A DNA stretch of 64,000 nucleotides from Treponema sp. (lineage in GTDB: Bacteria; Spirochaetota; Spirochaetia; Treponematales; Treponemataceae), in NCBI GenBank assembly GCA_024402475.1, contig JAKSTQ010000001.1:109394-173393 (forward strand). Direction: 5' to 3'. Of the stretch, positions 9,509 through 18,617 are shown piece after piece. The position numbers and the translations under genes are program-made. Numbering within the stretch: position 1 is the stretch's first letter; each line of letters starts with the position of its first letter. Below the pieces are notes generated by a model. That model was not told the origin of the DNA, searched no databases, and saw only the letters and a program-made list of their open reading frames with translations.

Positions 9509-9517
9509 TGCTATATT
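9509..9517 (+). promoter_or_regulatory. Extended -10 promoter giving a leaderless helicase mRNA
   Basis: TGC-TATATT (9509-9517) is followed by exactly six bases and then the ATG at 9524, so transcription should begin at the A of the start codon. There is no Shine-Dalgarno sequence before either this ATG or the in-frame one at 9497. Confidence 0.5.
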
Positions 9518-9523
9518 TATAGT

Positions 9524-11539
9524 ATGGCTATAGACCTTGTTGAACTTAAAAAGCAGCTTAATCCCGAACAGTACCGTGCCGTAACCACAATAAACGGCCC
9601 TATCCTCATTATTGCAGGAGCAGGTTCAGGAAAAACCCGCGTTATTACATATAGAATTGCCCACATGCTGGACTCAGGAATTCCTCAGAGCCAGATTCTT
9701 GCACTTACCTTTACAAATAAGGCCGCAAGAGAAATGGAAACCCGTATCAAGGAACTTACAGGAAAAAAACTGCAGAACCTTACTGTTTCTACCTTTCATG
9801 CCTTTGGTGTAAAGATTTTACGACAGGAAATCATGAATCTTGGCTGGCGTGATAATTTTTCTATTTACGATGAAACTGACCGCAACTCTCTGATTAAAGA
9901 AACCGGCCGTGAATTGAATTATTCTACAGATTCCATGGATATGTACGCCATTGCAAACCTTTTCAGCAATATTAAAACCGGCCGTAAGTCATGGGATTCT
10001 TCAAATGAAATCTACCGCCCTTTATACGAAGGATATCAGGCAGGCTTAAAACTGTACAATGCTGTAGACTTTGATGACCTTATTGTTCTGCCTATTAAGA
10101 TTTTCAAGGAATTTCCTGAAGTATTACAACGCTACAGAGACCGTTATAAATATATCATGGTTGATGAATTTCAGGATACAAGTCATCAGCAGTATGAATT
10201 CATGCACCTGCTTGCAGACCAGAATGTTGCTGTCGTTGGTGACGATGACCAGTCCATTTACAGCTGGCGAGGTGCTGATTACCAGAATATCATTAACTTT
10301 GAGAAAGATTTTAAGGGCATGCAGGAAATCCGTCTTGAACAGAATTACCGCTCAACAGAAACAATTCTTGCTGCTGCAAACGGTGTAATTGCTCATAATA
10401 CTAACCGCAAGGAAAAAAAGCTGTGGAGCGGAAACGATTCCGGAAAACCTATCGAAGTTTTTATGCCCGATAATGAAGTTGAAGAAGCAGATTTTATTGC
10501 AGAAAGCATTCAGGGAATTGCTGCCGAAGAACATGTAAAATACCATGATTTTGGCGTACTTATCCGTTCAAATACACAGTCACGGGCAATTGAAGAAGCC
10601 TTTTTGCAGGCAAATATTCCATACACAATGTCCGGCGGAACAAGTTTCTTTCAGCGAAAAGAAATCAAGGATATAATTTCTTACCTTCGTGTTATTGCAA
10701 ACCACGATGATGATGTAAACCTTATCCGTATTCTCAATACTCCACGCCGTGGGATCGGCCGCACTACTCTTGAAAAAATCAATGAAGTAGCCCTTGGAAT
10801 GGGATTGACTTTATGGGATACAATTCAGGCTTTGACAGGTGCTCCCGAAGAAGAATCCAATATCGGTGACCAGACACGAGAAGCCTTAAATTCATTTACA
10901 TCCCTTATTGATTCTCATTCTTCAATGATCAACGGACGCGGTCTTGCAAAAAAAGTCCGTGACCTTGTTGAAGAAATCAATTACTGGGACTTTTTGATTA
11001 AAGAAAATCCTAAATCCGAAAAAGCAGCCCGCTTTAAGTTTTTGAACATCGAGTATCTGATTCAGTCAATCGAAACATGGGAAAACAACCCGGATAATGC
11101 AAATGCAAGCCTTTACGATTACCTGAACCGTATTACTCTTTTAAGCCGTGATGACGCTGATGATGAAAACGACAGCGGAAAAGTAAACCTTATGACAATT
11201 CATGCTTCTAAAGGACTTGAATTTCCTGTTGTATTCATTGCAGGCGCAGAAGACGGGCTTATTCCTCACCAGCGTTCTATCGAAGAAGATCCTAAAAATG
11301 TAGAAGAAGAACGCCGTCTTTTTTATGTTGCCATAACCCGAGCCCGGGACAAACTTTTAATCAGTGCCTGCAGACACCGCCGTAAAATGCAGTCCACAAT
11401 TGAATGTGAACCGTCACGCTTTCTGGATGAAATACCTGAAAATCTGGTTCAATACCATGAGCCACAGCAGGCTGTTTCTACCACAAAAGCAATCGACATG
11501 CTTGAAATGATGAAACGAAGAATCCAGAACCAGTTATAA
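9524..11539 (+). CDS. UvrD/Rep/PcrA-family superfamily 1 DNA helicase
   Basis: An ATP-dependent 3'-5' DNA helicase acting in repair or replication restart. Numbered from the start chosen here (671 residues), it has motif I GAGSGKT at 32-38, then motif II VDEFQDT, VVGDDDQSIYSWRGAD, motif IV QNYRST, motif V MTIHASKGLEFPVVFIAG and motif VI FYVAITRARDKL. The length matches PcrA/Rep without a nuclease domain. I chose the ATG at 9524 over the in-frame ATG at 9497 because family members begin near LNPEQYRAV and the only plausible promoter points to a leaderless start there. It stands alone, followed by a terminator. Whether it is the PcrA or Rep orthologue I cannot decide. Confidence 0.93.
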   Translation: MAIDLVELKKQLNPEQYRAVTTINGPILIIAGAGSGKTRVITYRIAHMLDSGIPQSQILALTFTNKAAREMETRIKELTGKKLQNLTVSTFHAFGVKILRQEIMNLGWRDNFSIYDETDRNSLIKETGRELNYSTDSMDMYAIANLFSNIKTGRKSWDSSNEIYRPLYEGYQAGLKLYNAVDFDDLIVLPIKIFKEFPEVLQRYRDRYKYIMVDEFQDTSHQQYEFMHLLADQNVAVVGDDDQSIYSWRGADYQNIINFEKDFKGMQEIRLEQNYRSTETILAAANGVIAHNTNRKEKKLWSGNDSGKPIEVFMPDNEVEEADFIAESIQGIAAEEHVKYHDFGVLIRSNTQSRAIEEAFLQANIPYTMSGGTSFFQRKEIKDIISYLRVIANHDDDVNLIRILNTPRRGIGRTTLEKINEVALGMGLTLWDTIQALTGAPEEESNIGDQTREALNSFTSLIDSHSSMINGRGLAKKVRDLVEEINYWDFLIKENPKSEKAARFKFLNIEYLIQSIETWENNPDNANASLYDYLNRITLLSRDDADDENDSGKVNLMTIHASKGLEFPVVFIAGAEDGLIPHQRSIEEDPKNVEEERRLFYVAITRARDKLLISACRHRRKMQSTIECEPSRFLDEIPENLVQYHEPQQAVSTTKAIDMLEMMKRRIQNQL

Positions 11540-11551
11540 AAACTGCAAAAA

Positions 11552-11590
11552 AAAACTGTAAACCGCTTTAAGGTTTACAGTTTTTTTTAT
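11552..11590. terminator. Bidirectional intrinsic terminator
   Basis: AAAAACTGTAAACC and GGTTTACAGTTTTT form a 14-bp stem with a six-base loop, with A-run and T-run flanks. It serves the helicase gene and the converging FecR operon. Confidence 0.88.
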
Positions 11591-11603
11591 TAACAAATAT
11601 GTT

Positions 11604-12422
11604 TTAGTCTCTTGGAATAAGTTTTACGCCGACTTTTAAGCCGCCTGAAGCAGCACCTGAATCAGTTAAAACATTTTCAGAAGAATCTGCAGTTGTTGAA
11701 ATTGCTTCACCAGCCATAGCGGTCTGAGTCAAAGATGCAAGAGCTGCTGTTTTTTTCTGTGCCATTGCTTTTACGCCTGAAGTTTCAGTAGAAGTAAATG
11801 AAGAACTTTGATCTTTTGAAACAATGTAAGCGCCTGCCGGTGCATGGGGAGCAATATTTTTGGAAGAGTTACCTTTATCAGACGGTAATTCAACTTCTGA
11901 TTCGTCAGCTTTATCTGCAATCTGTGGATTTTTTGAAGCTGAATCTGTTTTCCATGCAACAACAGAACCTTCAATAGTTACAACATCAGTTGAATCAAAT
12001 CCGCATTTTACAAGTACTGTTGTACCACGGACAGAAGCTGTTGCAACAGGACTTCTGACTGTGTATCCTGCACGGCGGTCCTGAGTCTTTTTAATTTCTG
12101 ATTTAACAGATCCTGTTGCAAGGTGAACACTGGTCTTGTCTCCTGCAGAAGTTTCTGTCAGCTGTTCGATTGTAAGGCGGGACAAAGGCCCGATTGTCAG
12201 TTTTGAATTTTCATTGCTTCCTGTAAGAGTTACCAGAACCTGTGATTTGTATCCTGTCTGAACAAGATCGCCTTTTGCAAGACGCATTCCAGGCTTTAAG
12301 TCAACCCAGCCGTTAGTTCTTTGAACCTGAGCTTTTCCTTCTACAGATACTACTTTTGCTTCAAGCCCATATACTGACATAGTGAATACAGCAATTATTA
12401 ACGCAATAAATATCTTTTTCAT
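11604..12422 (-). CDS. FecR-domain secreted protein
   Basis: This 272-residue protein has a signal peptide (MKKIFIALIIAVFTMSVYG) and a FecR domain at about residues 22-160. The domain reads as short beta-strands: VEGKAQVQRTNGWVDL, GDLVQTGYKSQVLVTL, LATGSVKSEIKK and VRSPVATASVRGTTVLV. A low-complexity Ser/Thr/Ala tail follows. Unlike FecR anti-sigma regulators it has no N-terminal cytoplasmic domain, so it probably acts entirely outside the cytoplasm. It is third in an operon with a small secreted protein and a barrel protein, divergent from a CHASE2 cyclase. From memory, Treponema pallidum has a comparable FecR gene (TP0483) near a CHASE2 cyclase (TP0485). Its ligand is unknown. Confidence 0.85.
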   Translation of the reverse strand: MKKIFIALIIAVFTMSVYGLEAKVVSVEGKAQVQRTNGWVDLKPGMRLAKGDLVQTGYKSQVLVTLTGSNENSKLTIGPLSRLTIEQLTETSAGDKTSVHLATGSVKSEIKKTQDRRAGYTVRSPVATASVRGTTVLVKCGFDSTDVVTIEGSVVAWKTDSASKNPQIADKADESEVELPSDKGNSSKNIAPHAPAGAYIVSKDQSSSFTSTETSGVKAMAQKKTAALASLTQTAMAGEAISTTADSSENVLTDSGAASGGLKVGVKLIPRD

Positions 12423-12435
12423 AACTCAATTTCTC

Positions 12436-13578
12436 CTAGAAGGCCAGTTTTACTTTTGCAGTTAAATTCTGACAGCTTGAATCAGACTTGTTAAAATCAA
12501 TGTAATGATTCCAGCTAAGTCCAAGTGAAACATCAGAAACTACCTGATAATCTACTGCAGCATTATATTCAAGACCTTTAAACTCATAACCTTTATTTCC
12601 ATCAAAAACTGCATCACAGCCTGCACTGATTAAAAGAACGTTCAGCGGTTTATAACTCATGTTAAGGCCGGTTTTTATCATTGCATTATATTCAGGTTCC
12701 GAGCAGGATTTTATTGCTGTCTGACTTGTAATTCCAGAAAAATCATTGCCTGCAAAAATCATATGTGCATTAAGCATAAGTGCAGGAAAATAATACGAAA
12801 GGTCAGCTTTAACAAGAGGAGAAACTTTTACCTGATTATTATTATCAAGAATAACTTCTGCAGTTCCTGTTAAAGAATACATAAGATTATTGAAAACAGG
12901 TCCGTCAAGGGCAACAGTTCCGTAAAAGCGGTTGTAATTCTGATTTCCAAAATGGAGGTTTGCAATAAGCTGAACACCAAGATTCTGCTGTGCAAAAAGA
13001 TTCTTAAAACCGGCTGTAAATACAGCATTTACAAAACCAGTTCCAAAACTATAAACCTTAGATGCATCAACTGCTGCTGCATCAGGAGTTTTTATCATTT
13101 TAACGACATTTCCGTTAAGAAGCCCTGTATAAGAAGCAAGGAAAGAAATGTCAAAATTTTTTGCAGAATATTTTACAAATCCGCCGTCAGAATTCTGAGT
13201 AAAAATAATTCCAGTTAAATCACAAAGAGCAAAACGTCCAAGATCAAATTCAAGCTGGCTGGATCCGAAATCTTTTATAAAACAGAATTTTAAAAGGTTA
13301 AGGTCAGCATAGTTTGAAAAAGTTCCGGCAAGGCTGTTATATTCAAACTTATAAAGTCCTTCTGTAATGAAATAGCTTTTTGAATTTGCACCAAATGGAA
13401 CTTTAAGCCAGAGTGTTACATCATCCTGCTGCTGAAGAAAATATTTACCGGCAGTATCATTTTTTAAAGTTGAAGAATTGTTTATCATTCCGCCAAAATC
13501 GACAGCAAAAGCGCCTGCAGACAATGATAAAACTGCACACAGCATATTTATTTTTTTCAATAAAGAATTTCCAGTCAT
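12436..13578 (-). CDS. Predicted outer-membrane barrel protein of the FecR operon
   Basis: The 380-residue protein has a signal peptide (LLKKINMLCAVLSLSAGAFA) and then almost entirely alternating amphipathic beta-strands rich in Asn, Phe and Tyr, ending in ...TAKVKLAF with a terminal Phe. This is the usual signature of a Gram-negative-type barrel. No named family is recognised. It starts three bases after the stop of the small secreted-protein gene and ends 13 bases before the FecR gene, so the three are surely co-transcribed. Confidence 0.75.
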   Translation of the reverse strand: MTGNSLLKKINMLCAVLSLSAGAFAVDFGGMINNSSTLKNDTAGKYFLQQQDDVTLWLKVPFGANSKSYFITEGLYKFEYNSLAGTFSNYADLNLLKFCFIKDFGSSQLEFDLGRFALCDLTGIIFTQNSDGGFVKYSAKNFDISFLASYTGLLNGNVVKMIKTPDAAAVDASKVYSFGTGFVNAVFTAGFKNLFAQQNLGVQLIANLHFGNQNYNRFYGTVALDGPVFNNLMYSLTGTAEVILDNNNQVKVSPLVKADLSYYFPALMLNAHMIFAGNDFSGITSQTAIKSCSEPEYNAMIKTGLNMSYKPLNVLLISAGCDAVFDGNKGYEFKGLEYNAAVDYQVVSDVSLGLSWNHYIDFNKSDSSCQNLTAKVKLAF

Positions 13579-13581
13579 TTT

Positions 13582-14031
13582 TTAATTTCCTGTAAGCGAA
13601 TTGAATAATCCGATAGCATCAACGCCAGATACTTTTTGATTTGAATTTGTTCTTGAAGAAATATATCCGCGGGCAACAAATTCCCTGTAAGCATACCTTG
13701 GTGACTTTTTTGTAATGGAATACATCATGCCGCCTTTTAATTCTAGTGTCTTTGCAAATAATGAACAAAGATTTTTGAGCATGATTTTATCAGAAACCTT
13801 ATCTTTATCAGTAAAATAATTCTGGGCTTTCAAGGCATCAAAAGCTTCCTGCTCAGAAGCCCGTTCAGAAACGATTCCCTTGTAAGCTGCAACAAAGTAC
13901 GCTGCCTGCCCGTTAGTAATTTCAGGAGTTTCGATAATCTGTGTAAGTTTATCAAAACTCTGTGCCTGAATTGAAAAAACTGTCAGGAAAAATAAAGAAG
14001 CAAATAGAAATATTCTTTTTTGTAAATTCAC
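13582..14031 (-). CDS. Small secreted protein of the FecR operon, unknown function
   Basis: This 149-residue protein has a signal peptide (RIFLFASLFFLTVFSIQAQ) and a mostly helical mature part with no recognised domain. It starts at a GTG (14031) with GAGGG eight bases upstream. It is the first gene of the operon divergent from the CHASE2 cyclase, and its promoter overlaps the cyclase promoter. A periplasmic location and a role in the same signalling unit are inferences from position only. Confidence 0.7.
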   Translation of the reverse strand: MNLQKRIFLFASLFFLTVFSIQAQSFDKLTQIIETPEITNGQAAYFVAAYKGIVSERASEQEAFDALKAQNYFTDKDKVSDKIMLKNLCSLFAKTLELKGGMMYSITKKSPRYAYREFVARGYISSRTNSNQKVSGVDAIGLFNSLTGN

Positions 14032-14055
14032 TTTTTAAACCCTCAATTTTAATTA

Positions 14056-14084
14056 TTGTCCAATAACGACTATACTATTATAAT
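14056..14084 (+). promoter_or_regulatory. sigma70-type promoter of the CHASE2 cyclase gene
   Basis: TTGTCC (14056-14061), 17 bases, TATAAT (14079-14084). The -10 overlaps the -10 of the oppositely directed promoter for the FecR operon by two bases. Confidence 0.65.
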
Positions 14085-14111
14085 TATACATTATAGTTTT
14101 CTATAAGTAAA
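14083..14111 (-). promoter_or_regulatory. sigma70-type promoter of the FecR operon
   Basis: On the minus strand TTTACT (14111-14106), 17 bases, TATAAT (14088-14083). It is face-to-face with the cyclase promoter, so RNA polymerase cannot occupy both at once. Confidence 0.6.
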
Positions 14112-14126
14112 TAAAGGAGTTTTATC

Positions 14127-16847
14127 ATGAAAAAGTTTGCAAGCCTGCTGATTATAACAGCCGTAACAATTTTCTGGGTTGTTCTTGGAGGAACAGGTGT
14201 TCTGCAGAAATTAGATTACCGTTTTTTTGATTTCCTTTTAAAATGCAAACCTGCGCCTCAGGAAAAATCAGAAATTCTCCTTGTAGAAGCTGATAACCTT
14301 GCTTTAGAAAACGTTGGTCCATGGCCCTGGAAACGTGATGTTTATGCAGATTCCCTTTTGCACATGAAAGAACTTGGTGCAAAATCTGCAATATTCGATA
14401 TTGAATTTCTTTCGCCTTCAAACTTTCCGGAAGCTGATGAATATTTTTCAAAAGCCCTCCAGTTTTTTGGAAACTCCACTCTTTCAATTAATGCCCGGGA
14501 TTTAGACATTAATTATTCAAAAGAAGACCTTGATTATGCTGCAGACCGGTTCCTTATTAAACCACAAGGCGACATTAATGCCATTATAGACGGAAACAAC
14601 AAATCTTCGTATGAAACACAGAAAAACACACTTTTGGGATATGGCAAGACAGACTGGACCGATCCTAAAGTGCGCTTTGAATTTTCCAAAGGCATGTCTC
14701 CTTCAATGAATCTTTTTATATCACACGCAAAACATGGAACATTTACAAACACCATCGTTGATAATGACGGAAGCAGACGCCGTGTTGAACTTTTAAGCCA
14801 TCAGATTGAATATGACAAATCGATCCTGCAGCTGGTTCTTGCAAATATCATGGAAAACACACAGGCCGGTTCAATTATCAGAAAAAAAGACAGAATTATT
14901 ATTAAAGATGCTTTTATTGACGGCAAACAGCAGGATATAAACATTCCGCTGGATTCAAGCGGCCGAATGATCATCAACTGGACTCATAATCTTTTTGAAA
15001 ATTCTTTCCGCCATGAAAGTATTGCTTTCCTTGATATGCTGACAAAGACAGAAAATAATATTTACGAAGCTTCAAAAATTATTTTGAATTCCATGGCTGA
15101 ACTTAATTCTCCGGTTATTGACCAGCAGGCCGAAAAACTTTATGAACTGTTCCACCTGTACAACGATATTCTTGAATACAAAGCCTACATGCTTTCTTTA
15201 TGCGAAGGTTACGATGAAAATTCAAATCCTGTAAACGGCGGAATTTCAGACCTGATGTATGAAGAATATTTTGGGCTTAGAAAAGATTACTTTGAAAGAA
15301 TTGCAGCTTATGCCGGCGGAAATTCTGGTGATGAAATTCAGCAGGAATTATTAAACCTGCGTGATTCACTTGGCGAAGAAAAATATACACAGAACGCACA
15401 GCTTTTTGGACAGATGTTTGACATTCTCAAAGATGAATCAACTCTTTACAATGACGTTTTCAAGGAAAAATCACAGGTTTATAAAGACGCCTTTTGTATT
15501 TTAGGTACAACAGCAAGTTCAACAACTGATCAGGGAACAACGCCTTTCCAAAGAAGTTATCCTAATGTAGGAACCCACGCGAATGTTTACAACACAATAA
15601 TGAACCGTGACTTTATCACACCTGTAAACTGGCTTTGGGGAATTCTTATTATTTTTGTTCTTACAGTCGTTCAGGGAGAGCTGACTAAAAAGAACAAGGC
15701 CCTCATACAGAATATTGCAGGACTTGCAATCGTTATTACAGCAATTCTTATTCCTGTAATTCTTATTGCAGGTTTTGGAATTTACATGCCTTCTGTTGCA
15801 TCAATATTAATTGCATTTACTGCATATCTTTCTATTACTGTCTACAGATTTTCTACTGCAGAAAAAGACAAGAAATTCCTTAAGAATACCTTTGGTGCTT
15901 ATGTAGCACCTGCAATTGTTGACCAGATCGTAAAACATCCTGAATATGCAAACCTGGGCGGTAAAAGCGAATATCTTACTGCACTGTTTTCTGATGTAAA
16001 GACATTTTCTGGTTTTACAGAAGTAATCAATAATGAAGCCGGCGAAGACAAAGGTGCTGAACGCCTTGTAGAAATTCTTAACGGCTATCTTGGCGTTTTA
16101 AGCGACGCAATTATGGAAAATAACGGAACAATCGACAAATATGTAGGAGATGAAATTGTTTCGTTCTTTGGTGCTCCTGTTCAGACAAAAAACAATGCTT
16201 TTGATGCCTGTGTAGCGGGAATCCGTATGCTGCAGGCAGAAAAAAAATTCAATGAAGAAAACAAAGACAAGCTTCCAGTAAATCCTCGTACCGGGGAGCC
16301 TTTCTGGCTTAGAAGCCGCGTAGGTCTTAATACAGGTAATATGGTTGTAGGAAACATGGGAACTGCAAAAAAATTGAATTATACAATCATGGGCAACAAT
16401 GTTAACCTTGCAAGCCGTCTTGAAGGTACTAATAAAGTTTACGGTTCATGGATTATGTGCTCAGAATCTACATGGCAGATGGCTAACAGCGGTGAATACG
16501 AAGGTAAACTTGTTGCGCGAAAATTTGACTGTGTGCGTGTAGTAAACGTTAAAAAGCCTGTTGGTATTTACAATATTCTGGGGCTTAAAGACGAAATGAG
16601 TCCACAGCAGATTGAAGCTGCACAGATGTTTAACAAAGGTATTGAAATCTATCTTAAAGGCAGCGATACACCGGAAGTAAAAAAGGAAATTATAGACCTC
16701 GTCAAAGCAAAAGAATACTTTGAAAAGGCCCGTGATCTTTATCCCCAGGATGAATCTTCTCAAGTGTTTATTGAGCGCTGTGATGATTTTATCAAAAACG
16801 GATTACCGGAAATCTGGGATGGTGTTTATACCATGAAGTCCAAGTAA
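14127..16847 (+). CDS. CHASE2-domain class III adenylate cyclase
   Basis: This membrane receptor makes cAMP in response to an extracytoplasmic signal. In its 906 residues one transmembrane helix (about 5-25) leads into a CHASE2 sensor (about 28-495). Three helices (about 502-518, 527-550, 553-575) and the cyclase domain (615-775) follow. Catalytic residues are visible: metal ligands Asp623 and Asp675, adenine-binding Lys671 and Thr753, transition-state Asn760 and Arg764. The Lys/Thr pair indicates an adenylate cyclase of the class IIIb kind. A TPR-like segment ends the protein (about 828-890). Residues about 306-451 form a helical insertion splitting the CHASE2 fold. AAGGAG precedes the ATG. 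It is divergent from the FecR operon. Confidence 0.92.
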   Translation: MKKFASLLIITAVTIFWVVLGGTGVLQKLDYRFFDFLLKCKPAPQEKSEILLVEADNLALENVGPWPWKRDVYADSLLHMKELGAKSAIFDIEFLSPSNFPEADEYFSKALQFFGNSTLSINARDLDINYSKEDLDYAADRFLIKPQGDINAIIDGNNKSSYETQKNTLLGYGKTDWTDPKVRFEFSKGMSPSMNLFISHAKHGTFTNTIVDNDGSRRRVELLSHQIEYDKSILQLVLANIMENTQAGSIIRKKDRIIIKDAFIDGKQQDINIPLDSSGRMIINWTHNLFENSFRHESIAFLDMLTKTENNIYEASKIILNSMAELNSPVIDQQAEKLYELFHLYNDILEYKAYMLSLCEGYDENSNPVNGGISDLMYEEYFGLRKDYFERIAAYAGGNSGDEIQQELLNLRDSLGEEKYTQNAQLFGQMFDILKDESTLYNDVFKEKSQVYKDAFCILGTTASSTTDQGTTPFQRSYPNVGTHANVYNTIMNRDFITPVNWLWGILIIFVLTVVQGELTKKNKALIQNIAGLAIVITAILIPVILIAGFGIYMPSVASILIAFTAYLSITVYRFSTAEKDKKFLKNTFGAYVAPAIVDQIVKHPEYANLGGKSEYLTALFSDVKTFSGFTEVINNEAGEDKGAERLVEILNGYLGVLSDAIMENNGTIDKYVGDEIVSFFGAPVQTKNNAFDACVAGIRMLQAEKKFNEENKDKLPVNPRTGEPFWLRSRVGLNTGNMVVGNMGTAKKLNYTIMGNNVNLASRLEGTNKVYGSWIMCSESTWQMANSGEYEGKLVARKFDCVRVVNVKKPVGIYNILGLKDEMSPQQIEAAQMFNKGIEIYLKGSDTPEVKKEIIDLVKAKEYFEKARDLYPQDESSQVFIERCDDFIKNGLPEIWDGVYTMKSK

Positions 16848-16851
16848 TATT

Positions 16852-16869
16852 AGCCGCATAAGCGGCTTT
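16852..16869. terminator. Short bidirectional hairpin between convergent genes
   Basis: AGCCGC-ATAA-GCGGCT is flanked by AT-rich sequence (AATATT... on the left, TTTATATT on the right). It is a weak intrinsic terminator candidate between the cyclase and lipoprotein genes. Confidence 0.55.
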
Positions 16870-16876
16870 ATATTAC

Positions 16877-18538
16877 TTATGCCGGAGGATAAATAGAAAC
16901 CTTCCAGTCTGATGTAACTTCAATATAAAAGACTACTTCCTCATTAGTTATATTTTTTAATTTAAATGTTCCGTCTGTTCCTTTTGTAAGTTCAATTTTA
17001 CCTTGCAAACCCTCAGTAATTTCTACTTTATTAAAAGTACAGTTATTATTAAGCAATTGCTCCAAAGTTATAGCATTATTACCATATACACACATAACTT
17101 TATAAGTTTTTGCATCACTAGGATTAAAAGTAAGCAAGGAAGACGGATTACCGCTGCCGGTATCTTCCATTTTTTGTTTATCTGCAGTTCCGACTTCCCA
17201 TAAAAAGAATGAAACTGCGTCCATTTCTTCTTGTCTAAACTCAATTGAACTCCTTGTTAAAACAATATCAGCATTACTTGTTGTATTAAACATAAGAGAA
17301 GCATATTCATATTGATTTTCCGGATATACAATTACACCAGGAAATATAAGGGTCACTGGAATTGGAGCTGAACTTGAAAAAGATTGATTTACCGCTTTTG
17401 ATGTATACCATCCTTTTTGAACAGCAAAATTATTAATCCATAATTTTACGTTTGAAGCATCCAGTGAATCAGGGTCAAATTTTACCGTATACATTTTATT
17501 CGCCTGCATAGTAAGTCCGTTTACACCGCCTGCAGCACCAGGATAAGAAGCTGTAGCGCTGTTAAAAACAAAATGACGGTCTGTTCCAGAAGGAATTCCT
17601 GCACTTACAATCTTTCTGTCATAAGGATATGCTGTATAATTCGTATTCCATTTATCCGGGGTATTAAAACTATCATTATAATCAGGGTCAGAAAAAGTTA
17701 CCTTTCCGTTTTCTGATGTTATATAAAAAGATAAAGTTCCTTCATAATTAATCTGAGTTGCGTCCGAAACATTTTCTCGCTGAGGAATTGTCAATTGAAT
17801 TATTCTATATTCTGTACTTAAAGCTGTTTGAAAAACAAGAGGTTCAGTTTCTGATTTATAATCCTGAAAAACAAAAACAACATCTGATGGTTTTTCTGCC
17901 TTAATATCAAGAATAATATCAAGACCAGATGCAGGTACGGAAAATTTACTGTCATATACTATTTGAGAATGATTAAAAGCAGGATTAATTACTTTTGCGT
18001 ATGTATACTGTTTTCTAGTGAGTTCTACAGGACCTCCATCTCTACTAACCGCAGAAGTTTCTTCGAATCTTCCAAAATCAAAATCATATCGTGCATTATA
18101 ATAAGTATTGTCTCTGAAATATGTCCGCCAGTTTCTACTCCAGGCTCCGTTAACAGTATTTATGAAATAAGTATTTTTTGGTGCAAGAAAAGCTTCTACA
18201 TCTACAGGAGTGATTTCATTGGCTTTTACCACAGCTGTTTTTGTACCATATGCTGCAGTATAATCAGATGAATCAAGAGCCCAAACATCAACTGTGTAAG
18301 AACCGGTAGAAAGTCCTTCAAATGGAACAACCTCTCCAGGTCTTCCTCTTTTTTTCTGACTTAAACCATTTTTAGCAGTAATCTGGACTTCGTACTGGGT
18401 AACTTCGTCTACAGTATAATATGCCGCACCTTTATAAGCAGAACCAGGCAATACAATATCAAGACCGGTTCCAAAATTTGCAATATTGCATGAAAATAAA
18501 GACAGTACAAAAACAAAAGGTATAAAAAACTTTTTCAT
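16877..18538 (-). CDS. Predicted lipoprotein with beta-rich modules, unknown function
   Basis: The 553-residue protein has a lipoprotein signal (FVFVLSLFSC, acylated Cys about residue 17). The mature part is beta-rich, Tyr/Asn-rich and lacks Cys, with an early segment (GLSTGSYTVDVWALDSSDYT) resembling an Ig-like or carbohydrate-binding module. No catalytic motif is recognised. It has a GGAG ribosome-binding site right after a 37-base inverted repeat and probably its own transcription unit downstream of the ABC-F gene. Surface display or polysaccharide binding is possible but not shown. Confidence 0.7.
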   Translation of the reverse strand: MKKFFIPFVFVLSLFSCNIANFGTGLDIVLPGSAYKGAAYYTVDEVTQYEVQITAKNGLSQKKRGRPGEVVPFEGLSTGSYTVDVWALDSSDYTAAYGTKTAVVKANEITPVDVEAFLAPKNTYFINTVNGAWSRNWRTYFRDNTYYNARYDFDFGRFEETSAVSRDGGPVELTRKQYTYAKVINPAFNHSQIVYDSKFSVPASGLDIILDIKAEKPSDVVFVFQDYKSETEPLVFQTALSTEYRIIQLTIPQRENVSDATQINYEGTLSFYITSENGKVTFSDPDYNDSFNTPDKWNTNYTAYPYDRKIVSAGIPSGTDRHFVFNSATASYPGAAGGVNGLTMQANKMYTVKFDPDSLDASNVKLWINNFAVQKGWYTSKAVNQSFSSSAPIPVTLIFPGVIVYPENQYEYASLMFNTTSNADIVLTRSSIEFRQEEMDAVSFFLWEVGTADKQKMEDTGSGNPSSLLTFNPSDAKTYKVMCVYGNNAITLEQLLNNNCTFNKVEITEGLQGKIELTKGTDGTFKLKNITNEEVVFYIEVTSDWKVSIYPPA

Positions 18539-18551
18539 ATAAACTTTCTCC

Positions 18552-18588
18552 GGGAAATCTGATGCTATAATTTTAGCACAGATTTCCC
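18552..18588 (-). repeat. Inverted repeat abutting the lipoprotein ribosome-binding site
   Basis: Arms of ten bases (18552-18561 and 18579-18588) plus five inner pairs (TGCTA/TAGCA) surround a six-base loop, with one unpaired A. On the minus strand the GGAG ribosome-binding site of the lipoprotein gene begins within a base or two of the 3' arm. There is no T-run, so it is not a classic terminator; an operator or translation-controlling hairpin is more likely. Confidence 0.55.
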
Positions 18589-18617
18589 AATAATGCCACT
18601 TTCTATATTACTAAAAA

